The notes under the pieces are model-generated. The model worked only from the letters and a program-made list of their open reading frames with translations, had not been told where the DNA came from and searched no databases. Positions 35,507 to 46,202 of a DNA stretch of 64,000 bases are shown here, in pieces. The DNA is from Stomorhina lunata. Its lineage: Eukaryota > Arthropoda > Insecta > Diptera > Rhiniidae. Location: NCBI GenBank assembly GCA_933228675.1, contig OW121741.1, positions 35,989,952 to 36,053,951 on the forward strand, given 5' to 3'. The translations under genes and the position numbers were made by a program. Each line of letters starts with the position of its first letter. Within the stretch, counting starts at the first letter, position 1.

Positions 35507-36668
35507 ATGTGCTCGAGTAACCACTATACACATTTGATGTATCATGGCTACCTTAATACAGAAATGGTAAAATTTTTAAATTCTATGGCAAGATTTTTTT
35601 TTTAATTTTTTTTTTTAATCGCAATTTTTTTAGACGTTTCTTCAAATAATTAATGATAACTCAAAAACTACTAGTCCGATATTATTAAAATAAAATCAGA
35701 AAAAATAAGATTTACATAGCCTTTAATTCATCTATATATCGCGTTTCAATCGGATCAATTGTATCGGAGTTATAATAAAAAACTTAAGAAAAAAATATAT
35801 TTTTTACGTTAAAATGGCAAAAATTTTCGTTTTAAAAAAAATCATGAAAAATCGAAAACGGCAAAAAACTTCCAGATTTGTTACTTTATCGCATAGCGTC
35901 ATATAATAGCAATAAAATGAGATATCGACCATAAAAATCGATTGATTTTTTTCGAACTTATTCACAATTTAGTGAATTCGCTCATTTTCACAAAATTTTA
36001 GTTTTTTGCTTGATATACGCATTATAGCGGGTTTTCAAATGTATGAAAAAAATAAATTTTCCAATTTCAAGGGGTGCATGTCGGATTATTATAAGGTTTG
36101 GTGAGAAACTTCCACCCACGAAATTTTAGTCGAATTGGACAACTTTAACACGTAGCGCATAGGCCTCAAATCTGAAAAGTAGCGTTTAAATCGAAAAAAA
36201 TAGACAAATTTTCAGTTTTTGCAAAATTAAAGCTATTTTTATGGTCGATATCTCATTTTATTGCTATTATATGTCGCTATGCGATAAAATAACAAATCTG
36301 GAAGTTTTTTGCCGTTTTCGATTTTTCATGATTTTTTTAAAACGAAAATTTTTGCCATTTTTACGTAAAAAATATTTTTTTTCTTAAGTTTTTTATTATA
36401 ACTCCGATACCATTGATCCGATTGAAACGCGATATATAGACGAATTAAAGGCTATGTAAATCTTAATTTTTCTAATTTTACTTTAATAATATCGGACTAG
36501 TAGCTTTTGAGTTATCATTAATTATTTGAAGAAACGTCTAAAAAAAATTGCAATTTAAAAAAAAAAAAATTTTTTAAAAAATCTTGCCATAGAATTTAAA
36601 AATTTTACCATTTTTGTACAAAGGTAGTCATAATACATCAAAATTGTATAGTGGTTTTAAGAGCACAT
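35507..36668. mobile_element. Foldback-type palindrome 2, about 1.16 kb
   Basis: Arms of about 433 bp (35507-35939 and 36234-36668) are inverted copies, with outer ends ATGTGCTC and GAGCACAT and matched internal blocks such as GATATCGACCATAAAAAT and its inverse. The arms look more alike than those of palindrome 1. A unique spacer of about 295 bp separates them. No coding frame is present. I cannot define a target duplication. Confidence 0.88.
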
Positions 36669-37219
36669 GAAATTTTTTTTTATTTTGTTGTGCTGTGTTA
36701 TTAATCTCAATTTACTTGGCAACATGTGACAGGAATACATTTATTACTTGATATAACACAAAAAACATAGATTTTTAAAGCTTTTTAAACGGCCAAGAAG
36801 AAATTTAAAAATAAATTTTTTTCACTTAAAAAGCTAATAGATGTCATTAAGCTAAAATGAAGCAGGTGTTCGTTGCACTTAATTTAAGCAACAATGTTAA
36901 TTTTCACGTCAAGAAAAGAGGGATGTCTTTCTTTGTATGATCTCTAGTTATCCAACGGGTCCAATGGAAAACATGTCTTAATGGATCACCCTATATGTCT
37001 TAACCCGCCTTCATATTTCAGTTCATATATATTAACCGAATATCTTCAAAGGTCTCTACGTTTCCTAAGAACTCCTAAGATTTTCAAAAATAACTTATGG
37101 AATAAATTATTTTCTAAAATTTCTTTAGATGATTCGTTTAAGAAAACAAACTAATTAACACTTGCTACTTATTTGCGTATGTACATGATTGTTTGTTGCA
37201 TGCAACTATTTGCCACCAG
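36669..37219. other. Unassigned sequence
   Basis: No supported feature. Confidence 0.4.
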
Positions 37220-37906
37220 TTTTTATACCCTTCACCACCATAGGCGGAAAGGGTATTTTAAGTTTGTGCTGATGTATGTAACGCATAGAATATTTGTCTT
37301 AGACCCACCTTTTAGTATATCAATAGGCTTAGAATCACTTTCTGAGTCGATTTAGCGATGTCCGTCCGTCTGGCTGGCTGGACCCCCATGTAAACCTTGT
37401 AATCAAACTACAGGTCGCAATTCTAAAGATAATTTGATAAAATTTGGCACAGATCATTTTTTTAAAATGGGACCATGGCTATTAAAATTCGTCAAAATTG
37501 GTCCATGGTACCCCCCCCATAGGTCCCACTTCCAGGAATTGATATATTGGCCACAAATATCAATATTTTTTCATGAAATTTAAAACAAATATTGCTTATG
37601 TAAATTAAAATCACTGTATCAAATTTCGTTGAAATCGGTCCACATTTGACTATAGCTCTCATACAAACTCTTCTATAAAAACGCCTAAATGGGACAAAAA
37701 TCACTAAAACGCTCGTAAATCTTAAGATAATAAGAATTTTGAGTTCATTTTTCATTTGCGAAATTTCGATAATCGGTCCACATTTGACCCTAGCTATCAT
37801 GTAAGTCCAAATGATTGTCTTTACACAGGAAAAATAACACGTTTGACCTTAGTGGTGAAGGGTATCGTATGGTCGGGCTTGACCGACTATAGCACTTTCT
37901 CACTTG
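37220..37906 (+). mobile_element. INE-1/DINE-1-like element, near full length, plus orientation
   Basis: It starts TTTTTATACCCTTCACCACC and contains GAGTCGATTTAGCGATGTCC, followed by a GTCCGTCTGGCTGG block and two GGTCCACATTTGACTATAGC-type modules. It ends with the GGTCGGGCTTGACC hairpin and CTATAGCACTTTCTCACTTG. It is collinear with 18756-17974 read in reverse. A terminal hairpin followed by a short CTTG end fits Helitron-derived INE-1/DINE-1 elements. Open frames within are incidental. Confidence 0.7.
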
Positions 37907-38229
37907 TTTTTACTAAAACAATAAAACTGAGAACTAGCTCTTGGAACAGGAAAGAATGTTTCTTTCTTAACCTAACTTTTATTTAAATTGAATTGTGTGT
38001 CATTATGTAAAGATTTTGCTTCAGTAGGTGAAACATTCGCATGTTTAAAGTTTTGTTTCTGGGTCTTTTTTCTAAATGGGTTGATGTAAGTTGAGTCGAA
38101 TGGGTGTTTGTCGCACGCAACTGGATGACAAAATATTGAAATTTTATGTAAATGTATGTACGTGGTACAATTTAAAATTAGTTTGGAAAATTCAACATAG
38201 ATTGTCTAAACATTTCATGTGTTTTAATC
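37907..38229. other. Unassigned sequence
   Basis: Nothing identified. Confidence 0.4.
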
Positions 38230-38655
38230 TTAGATTTTTTGATAGTGGGACTATTAATATGGCTATTGATATTCGTCAAAATCGGGCCATTATTTATGGT
38301 ACCTCCCATAGGTCCCACTTCCCGGAATTAATATTTTTATCACAAATATCCATAGTTGTTTTTATGAAATTTAAAACTGATACTTCTACAGATATACTGT
38401 AAACCAGAATCACTATAATTTTGTTGAAATCGGTCCACATTCGCAAATCTGAAGATAATGCCAATTTTAAGTTTATTTTTGCATATATAGCTTTTATAAA
38501 AACTGTCATCAAATAGCTAAATTTCGAGATAATCGGTCCATATTGGACCCTACCTCTCATATTAGTCCAAATGACTGAATTTAACAAATATTTGTCTTTA
38601 TACACGAATAAGATCAGACCTTTGAAGTAAGTGGTGTAGAATATCGTAATTGTTT
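38230..38655 (+). mobile_element. INE-1-like element, 5'-truncated and diverged
   Basis: It contains GATAGTGGGACTATTAATAT, the CCCATAGGTCCCACTTCC-GGAATT segment shared with 37518-37543, ATCGGTCCACATTCG and ATCGGTCCATATTGGACC modules, and a decayed GTAGAATATCGTA end. The TATACCC head and GTCGAT block are missing. Confidence 0.65.
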
Positions 38656-39136
38656 TGATATTAAATTAATTTACTCTAGATTTACTTGTAGTACACTGAT
38701 AGCTCCCATAGGCGAACACCGACCGTCAAGCCATTTTTGTTCGCCTAGGGGAGATGTCCGTCCGTTCCTTCTCTCCAAATATTTTAACACAATATAGAAT
38801 CGTGAGCATCTCTTTAGACAATTTACCATCTGTACATTTTTCTGACTTTAGAGATGGTCTTCTTTTAGGCAATGTCCGAAAGAATAGACCACTTGTAAAC
38901 ATTCTCGGGCCTGTACATACTGATCATCTTTCTTTGAACTAAGTAACACCCACTGGAATGCATCTCACCTGATATACATTTATAAGCAGCATAATAACAT
39001 TTACGCTATTTCTGAACCCAACCATCTAATGCCCATTTATCAGTTATCACATAAACCAGAACATAAATTCATAAAAAAAATAAACCGGGGAATCACCGCA
39101 CTACGCAATGTTATATAATCTGATTTAGTTGAAAAA
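38656..39136. other. Unassigned sequence
   Basis: A GGGGAGATGTCCGTCCG-type motif near 38750 has short echoes near 40531 and 40590. Otherwise nothing was recognised. Confidence 0.4.
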
Positions 39137-40378
39137 GTACCTGGTAGACCGAGCCTTGCTCGGAGCTTTATGATAAGCATTTTGAGGAAAATTTTAAAGT
39201 TTTTATATATTTTATATTATAAAGTGCTAAAATAAATTTAGAGGAAAGACATTGTAGAAATATTCAGTTAATTTTGAATTATTTGATTTATTTTGTCCGA
39301 CCAACACATAGTTTGCATAGTTTACAGTTTAACTCATTTTGAATAATTTTGGAAATTATTCATATCAACAGAAACCTCTGTCGACTCATGCGCAACAACT
39401 TTGCTAAAGATTATAGTCTGATCAAATGCACAGTTTACGATTTAATTCATTTTGAGTAGTTTTCTGTGGCGCCACCTGTCGGACTTTGCTTATTCCAATT
39501 CATAAACCTTCTTCGGCTTATCCGTAACAACTTTGCTGAAGATTATAGCATGATTAAATGTACAGCATACGATTAAATTGACTTTGAGTAAATTTCAGTA
39601 GCGCCACCTGTCGAAATTTCTTCATACCAACTAAGAAACCTTCGTCGGCTCATGTGCAACAACTTTGCTAAAGATTGTAGCATGATTAAATGTACAGATT
39701 ACGATTAAATTGACTTTGAGTAAGTTTCTGTAGCGCCACCTGTCGGAAATTATTCATACCAACTAAAAAGCCTTCGTCGGCTCATGCGCTACAACTTTGC
39801 TAAAGATCATAGCATGATCAAATGTACAGTTTACGATTTAATTAATTTTTAGTAATTTTCAGTGGCGCCATCTGTCGGAAATTAGTCTTATCAACTTTAA
39901 AACCTTCGCCGGCTTATCCGCAACATCTTCGCTAAAGAGCATAACACAATAAAATTCACAGTTTACTATTCTATAAAGAACATACATACAGACAAACATT
40001 CATTTGTTGAAAAATTATTTCCCCCTTTTTATTCCCTAATTTCTAAAAGTTCCATATGTATATTTGGTACTTTTTTGGTGCCAATTGAATTCGGTACATT
40101 TTTTTAAAACGCATTTAACATAATGTATAATGTTCCTATTCATATTACTTTGGAGATGTTAAGTTATCATTTTATCCCTTTTTTACCCATTTTGGCTCCA
40201 AAACCAAAAAAGTACCAAATACGTGTTTCATGTTTTTTTTACATCTATTGATTGCAGTACCAAGTTTCTTTCTATATTCTTTAGTTTAAAATATAAGAGT
40301 GGGTTAAAAAGGTGCCAAAAAAACTATTTTCACCCTTTTTTACCCCCTATCGGACATAGTTTCAAAAAAGTACCACAA
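39137..40378. mobile_element. Element Z with hairpin end and about 130-bp internal repeats (copy 1)
   Basis: One end has AGTACCTGGTAGACC and a CCGAGC-CTT-GCTCGG hairpin (about 39149-39163). A series of about five units of 130-133 bp follows, each with GCGCCACCTGTCGG (near 39469, 39601, 39733, 39864) and GGCTCATGCGCAACAACTTTGCT-like sequence. A distal unique part contains CAGACAAACAT-CATTTGTT and ends TACCCCCTATCGGACATAGT. The full arrangement recurs at 58325-59545. It is non-coding. A subterminal hairpin is compatible with a Helitron-type end, but I do not see a convincing CTRR terminus in both copies. Confidence 0.75.
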
Positions 40379-40895
40379 GTCTTCTCTACCTGCGCATAGA
40401 ATAAGACAAGCCATAAATCGAAATACATAAAAAGTGGTCAGCTTTGCCTTTTGTAATATTTATTTGTCCGACTATAGGAAATTTTTAAAGGCAACTTGTG
40501 ACCGCGTCCGTGCAAGTAAGCGTCCGCCCAGGGGAGATGATTTTTTTCTAAAAATACGACCTAATTAATGGGACTTGGAAAATCGTCCGTCTAGCGGAGA
40601 TGAACGCCTATAAGAGCTCTCCGCCAATGGAGCTTTCGCTGTATATAAATTTAGCACAATTTCTTCAGCATATCGGTCGGTAGATTTTATATTACTCGTA
40701 AATTTCAGTGCGTCCACCTTTGCGGTCTTTTTCATAAAGCATTTACATAACCATGCAAAAATAGTCTGAAGGCTTTTATTCTCACGATATACATTGACCG
40801 AACTCGGATGTCAGTTTTCGCATTTTATCGGAATGCATTGCAATTTTGGTTTCTTACGTTACCATTCAACTAGAAATGAGGTGGTCACTGTACAT
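40379..40895. other. Unassigned sequence
   Basis: No gene or mobile-element terminus was identified. Confidence 0.4.
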
Positions 40896-40897
40896 TA

Positions 40898-41394
40898 GAG
40901 TGGTTCGAAAAAAAAAAGTTGAGTCAGTCACCCCCTAGGATTAAAGATAATGTAAAAATAATTCCAAAAATTTTTTTTTTATTTTTTTACTACGCCTTTT
41001 TGTATTTTGTTAACTGTGTCGCCATCTTTAGTCCAATCATAACATATTATACATCGATTTTCAGAGCTCTATCAAGGCTACATTTCTCTCTTTGATAGTT
41101 TTTTATAACCTCGTCAATTTATAGTCATAACTTTTTAAAATTCGAGTCGTACCCACCCTAATCAAATCGAGTAAAAATCTAGTTTTTAAAAGTTATGACT
41201 ATAAATTGACGTGATAGTAAAAAACTATCTAAGAGAGAAATGTAGCCCTTGCAGAGCTGCGAACAGCGATATATGTTATGATCGGACTTAAAATGGCGAC
41301 ACAGTGAACAATATAGTAAAATTGTTTTAACATTATCTTTAATCCTAGGGGGTGACTGACATAACTTTTTTTTTGTATGGAAGGCGAACCGCTC
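40898..41394. mobile_element. Palindromic MITE flanked by TA
   Basis: The ends are GAGTGGTTCG and CGAACCGCTC, and inverted arms run almost to the centre near 41150, with landmarks GTCAGTCACCCCCTAGGATT, AGATGGCGACACAG-type and TATAGTCATAACTTT present in both arms. TA at 40896-40897 and 41395-41396 fits a Tc1/mariner-type target duplication. No coding frame is present. Confidence 0.82.
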
Positions 41395-41499
41395 TACTAA
41401 AAGCTTATTTTTACATAAAGCTTATTTTTGCAAAATTTAGTGGCAATAGCTGTCATGGTTTATAATTTAATAGCTTTTAACTGGTCCTTGCTAAATATT

Positions 41500-42309
41500 T
41501 TTTGGTTTCCGGGAGTGTTTTTTATATGAAAGCTATAGTCAAATATGGACCGATTCCAATAAAATTGGATATACTGACCAATATTTGCATAAAACTTCTC
41601 TATTCTAAATTTAGTCGTCATAGCTATTACAATTGTATTCAATTTTTCAGCATTAATGTGTTTCCCGGGGCGGGGTTATATGGGAGCTCTAACTAAATGT
41701 CGACCGATTTCGCCCATTTTGAGTACACAACTTTTGCTACATATCAAAATTACTTTGGTAAAATTTTATCTCTCTACCTTTTGTAGACATAAACCTCCTT
41801 TTCTTTTTGTATTTTTGTGTTTCATTAAGTTTTTTTATATGGGAGCTATGGTCAAATGGTGACCGATTGTAACAAAATTTTGCACACTGGCTGGCATTCA
41901 CATAAGACTTCCTTTTGTAAAACTTTGTTGTTGTAACTCTTTTAGTTAAGGCGCTATAGCGCTTTTATTTAACGGGCAGACGGACATAAGCCCCCTTTTC
42001 TTTTTGTATTTTTGTGTTTCCGTAAGTTTTTTTATATGGGAGCTATGGTCAAATGGTGACCGATTGTGACAAAATTTTGCACACTGGCTGGCATTCACAT
42101 AAGACTTGCTTGTGCTAAATTTAGTGGCCAAAGCTATTACAGTTTATCATTCATTGACATTTAAGTGAATTTCAGGTGGAATTTAGGCAGTTTCCGTAAG
42201 TTTTTTATATGGAAGCTATGGTTAAATGTGGACCGATTTCGATGAAATTTTTAATGCTGCCTAGTGCTTATGTAGAACTTCTAGATACTAAATTTTGTCA
42301 TCATAGCTA
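41500..42309 (-). repeat. Tandem INE-1-like modules, including a recent 197-bp-offset duplication
   Basis: At least four copies of the module TATATGGGAGCTATGGTCAA-(A/T)-TGTGGACCGATT follow one another (near 41525, 41685, 41840, 42035, 42210). The stretches 41797-41912 and 41994-42109 are nearly identical, differing at only a few bases, with an offset of exactly 197 bp, so that step is recent compared with the rest. The short AACGGGCAGACGGACATAAG segment between them resembles the conserved INE-1 block. Confidence 0.7.
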
Positions 42310-42482
42310 TTATAATTTGTATAATTTGTAACGAGGTTATACGGGAGCTATGGTCAAATGTTAACCGATTTTGCCCAATTTCAATACTAAAATTTTCTCA
42401 TAGATGAAGAATATTTTTACTAAGTCTCAGTGAGTTAGCTTCTTTCGATTATCGTGATTTCGGATATCGCTCAATCGTCTTA
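42310..42482 (-). mobile_element. INE-1-like element, segment left of a TIR-element insertion
   Basis: This is collinear with 21135-21322, from ACGAGGTTATACGGGAGCTA to ATCGCTCAATCGTCTTA, and is cut at TTA (42480-42482). The match resumes at 44699 with TTAGAATTTCATAAGG. Confidence 0.85.
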
Positions 42483-44698
42483 TGGCCACGTTCCATAACA
42501 CAAGCAAGTTCTTGACGATTGAGTTGATTCTCGACGATTTCGTAAGGAATTGAGGTTCTATAAGGTACTCGCCAAGCTTACGTTATGTTACGTTGTGCTT
42601 TTTCTCTTTTTAAATTGTTTGGTTGCCAATATATCTCAATATGAAAGCTTTTCTATTTTTTCAAACAAAATTTTTAGTTCAAAATGAAATTTGTCAACAA
42701 AAATTACTCAAAATATAATAAAAAAATGTTTTCAAGTATTTTAGAAACTATTGGATAAATAATTAGAATTTCTTTGCCAATACTAGATGAAAAGCTGTTA
42801 AGGACTTGCAGACCAGTTTGGATAGTTCAACGCTTAGCTTGTGAGACAAAATTAAGGAATTTTTCAATCAATACAATACCAACAGAGTAGAGTTTTTTTA
42901 AGCGTTAACTTTATCCACCAAATAAGTAATATTATGTACTACTGAAACGAAAATATCATCTTCGATTTTTTGACCGTTTAATAGCCAGAATTAGGACTTT
43001 TAGCATTACCTGCCTTTAACAAACATCAGTTGTTTCATACACTCTGACTTCAGGAGTCTTACATCCGCATTAGCGTTTGGATGAAGAGATTCTCTACTCA
43101 CCAAACCGACGGAAATAATAATATGTGTCCATTTCCTAGATAAGCTTCAGTCCAGTTCTAGTTCATTGCTAGTTCATAACTAGTTCAGATCAAGTTCAGT
43201 TCAATTCTAGTTCAGTTTTAGTCCAGTTCTAGTTCAGTTCTAGTTCAGTTCTAGTTCAGTTCTAGTTCAGTTCTAGTTCAGTTCTAGTTCAGTTCTAGTT
43301 CAGTTCTAGTTCAGTTCTAGTTCAGTTCTAGTTCAGTTCTAGTTCAGTTCTAGTTCAGTTCTAGTTCAGTTCTAGTTCAGTTCTAGTTCAGTTCTAGTTC
43401 AGTTCTAGTTCAGTTCTAGTTCAGTTCTAGTTCAGTTCTAGTTCAGTTCTAGTTCAGTTCTAGTTCAGTTCTAGTTCAGTTCTAGTTCAGTTCTAGTTCA
43501 GTTCTAGTTCAGTTCTAGTTCAGTTCTAGTTCAGTTCTAGTTCAGTTCTAGTTCAGTTCTAGTTCAGTTCTAGTTCAGTTCTAGTTCAGTTCTAGTTCAG
43601 TTCTAGTTCAGTTCTAGTTCAGTTCTAGTTCAGTTCTAGTTCAGTTCTAGTTCAGTTCTAGTTCAGTTCTAGTTCAGTTCTAGTTCAGTTCTAGTTCAGT
43701 TCTAGTTCAGTTCTAGTTCAGTTCTAGTTCAGTTCTAGTTCAGTTCTAGTTCAGTTCTAGTTCAGTTCTAGTTCAGTTCTAGTTCAGTTCTAGTTCAGTT
43801 CTAGTTCAGTTCTAGTTCAGTTCTAGTTCAGTTCTAGTTCAGTTCTAGTTCAGTTCTAGTTCAGTTCTAGTTCAGTTCTAGTTCAGTTCTAGTTCAGTTC
43901 TAGTTCAGTTCTAGTTCAGTTCTAGTTCAGTTCTAGTTCAGTTCTAGTTCAGTTCTAGTTCAGTTCTAGTTCAGTTCTAGTTCAGTTCTAGTTCAGTTCT
44001 AGTTCAGTTCTAGTTCAGTTCTAGTTCAGTTCTAGTCCAGTTCTAGTTCAGTTCTAGTTCAGTTCTAGTTCAGTTCTAGTTCAGTTCTAGTTCAGTTCTA
44101 GTTCAGTTCTAGTTCAGTTCTAGTTCAGTTCTAGTTCAGTTCTAGTTCAGTTCTAGTTCAGTTCTAGTTCAGTTCTAGTTCAGTTCTAGTTCAGTTCTAG
44201 TTCAGTTCTAGTTCAGTTCTAGTTCAGTTCTAGTTCAGTTCTAGTTCAGTTCTAGTTCAGTTCTAGTTCAGTTCTAGTTCAGTTCTAGTTCAGTTCTAGT
44301 TCAGTTCTAGTTCAGTTCTAGTTCAGTTCTAGTTCAGTTCTAGTTCAGTTCTAGTTCAGTTCTAGTTCAGTTCTAGTTCAGTTCTAGTTCAGTTCTAGTT
44401 CAGTTCTAGTTCAGTTCTAGTTCAGTTCTTTTTTTTTCTTTTTTTCTTTTCTTTTCTTTTCACAAATTCTATACCAAGGAATAATTTTTGTTCTATACGA
44501 TCGAATTTTTCTTATCGTGTACCTTTGACATAACAGACGAGTGAAATTGTCTTACAGAACGGCAAAAATTATACAAAGCTTTCAGTTCTTACGTTTTCAC
44601 TCAACCAGAAATGACATACGCTTTACAAAACCCAAAACAAAATGTTTTTACTCATAGGACATAAATTTATGAGTAAAACGTTTTACAGAACGTGGCCA
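42483..44698. mobile_element. Non-autonomous TIR element carrying an 11-bp satellite
   Basis: About 2216 bp. The ends are inverted repeats: TGGCCACGTTCCATAAC on the left and, inverted, TGGCCACGTTCTGTAAA on the right. The target sequence TTA is duplicated at 42480-42482 and 44699-44701, and the empty site is preserved at 21317-21330. Inside are about 670 bp of unique AT-rich DNA, the 11-bp satellite at 43150-44428, a pyrimidine run (44427-44460) and about 240 bp of unique right-hand sequence. No transposase frame is present. The TTA duplication would fit a PIF/Harbinger-type enzyme (TWA sites), but that assignment is inference from duplication length and sequence alone. Confidence 0.85.
43150..44428 (+). 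repeat. 11-bp satellite A, inside the TIR element
   Basis: About 115 copies of AGTTCTAGTTC, that is the pentamer AGTTC, one T, and AGTTC again. The first 70 bp (43150-43220) are irregular (GTTCATTGC, AACTAGTTCAGATC) and look like the seed. The remainder is almost perfectly uniform, with a single AGTCC variant near 44035. A polypyrimidine tract follows directly. Confidence 0.97.
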
Positions 44699-44825
44699 TT
44701 AGAATTTCATAAGGATTCAGAATATATATCGCTTTTCTTTTTTGAGCCAATATTAAGGAAATTACAAACGGAATGACAATCTCAATATACCCCCCATTCT
44801 TTTTGATGGTGGGTAAATATAAAAA
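44699..44825 (-). mobile_element. INE-1-like element, segment right of the TIR-element insertion
   Basis: Collinear with 21320-21437: TTAGAATTTCATAAGGATTC, ATATATATCGCTTTT, CCATTCTTTTTGATGGTGGG and the TATAAAAAT terminus. It completes the copy begun at 42310. Confidence 0.85.
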
Positions 44826-45059
44826 TGTATGAGATTAAATTTTGTTAAATTTTAAATTAAAGACATTTTCCAGAATATTCCATTATAATACTTTTTTGTA
44901 CGAGCTTGTACAACGGATCCGAATTGTTTGAGGAAAATTGTAGTATTTTTGATTTTAGACAAAACAAACCCAATAAGAATTTATTTTTACAGACAACTTC
45001 TTCTCTGTTCAAAGTATCAAACAACTAAAATAAAGATTGTTAGATTTAAAAGCGTTTTG

Positions 45060-45320
45060 TGATTTTCGCGGAATTTAAGTGACTTATATGGGAAATCAGC
45101 TATGGACCGATGTTAACCAAATTGTATAAAAATAACTTTGCGAACAAGCTTACATGGACCATCACCTCGTCAAAACGGACATCGTTAAATCAACTCAGAA
45201 AGTAATTTTGAATCGTTTAATAACTTTAGGTATGACATTAATATATACATATATGTGCTACAAACATCAGCACAAACCAAATATACCCCTTCCATCTATG
45301 ATGGTGAAGGGTTTACACAC
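45060..45320 (-). mobile_element. INE-1-like relic
   Basis: It retains AAACGGACATCGTTAAATCA, followed by ACTCAGAAAGTAATTTTGAATC and the terminal TATGATGGTGAAGGGTTTAC, in the order of 18600-18750. The module part is heavily decayed. Confidence 0.65.
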
Positions 45321-46200
45321 ACTTTAAAAATTTCTAATTCATTATTCTCCACCAGTTATCATAATTGAAAAATTAAATCCTCTTTAAGTTGAAACCATTA
45401 ATTACTTTTGCAAAAAATTGAACGGTATTAACAAATTGGAGATTGGAGTTTTAAAACCGTAATATAGATTTTTATCTTCATTTTCCATAAATTATATTGT
45501 AATGGTCTTCTTACATATTAGAAAAAGGAGAAAATTAAATGTTTGTAAACAAATTTTGTCATTATTCAATCACTTCAAATTCAATGAGCTAAAAGGAAAA
45601 GTTATTTAAATCAACTCATGAGCCGATGATACATATAAGGAAAGATGATTTAAAACCAGTTTGCCTCCAAAAGCTAGTCCAGTCTGAAGTTTGAATTCTA
45701 AGTGTGTCAGATTCTGGTTATATTTAAACAGTTTCCTGCTGGTATAAGTATGAAGTGAAACCTTGCAGTTCCATATAGTAAATACAGAGCTTTTATCAAC
45801 AATAATTCATATGTATTTATTAGGAACCAAGGGTAGATAAACCTTGGCTTAAAATTGTTTTTTATAGTCCATAGTATTTGTTGGCCTTTGCAACACATGT
45901 CAACAAGTTTCAAATTAAAATAATTCCCGCCGAATAAACTGCAGGGATATCACAAGTTTTTAGTTTACATTTACTTGTTACAATTTTTTCATTACAAATC
46001 ATCAATTGATTAATTTATTGGCATTAAAAATTGACCCATTTTCTGTTTAATACTTTATTATTAAGTGTATTAGAATTTTTATGATGAAAATCACTTGTCA
46101 ATTTTGAAATCTTACAAGTTTGATTATAATAATTTGTTTATTTATGAAGACATGCAATTTCAATTAAAATTAACATAACTTGAATTAAAGTTGGCCAAAA
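45321..46200. other. Unassigned AT-rich sequence
   Basis: Nothing recognised up to the start of satellite B. Confidence 0.45.
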
Positions 46201-46202
46201 TT

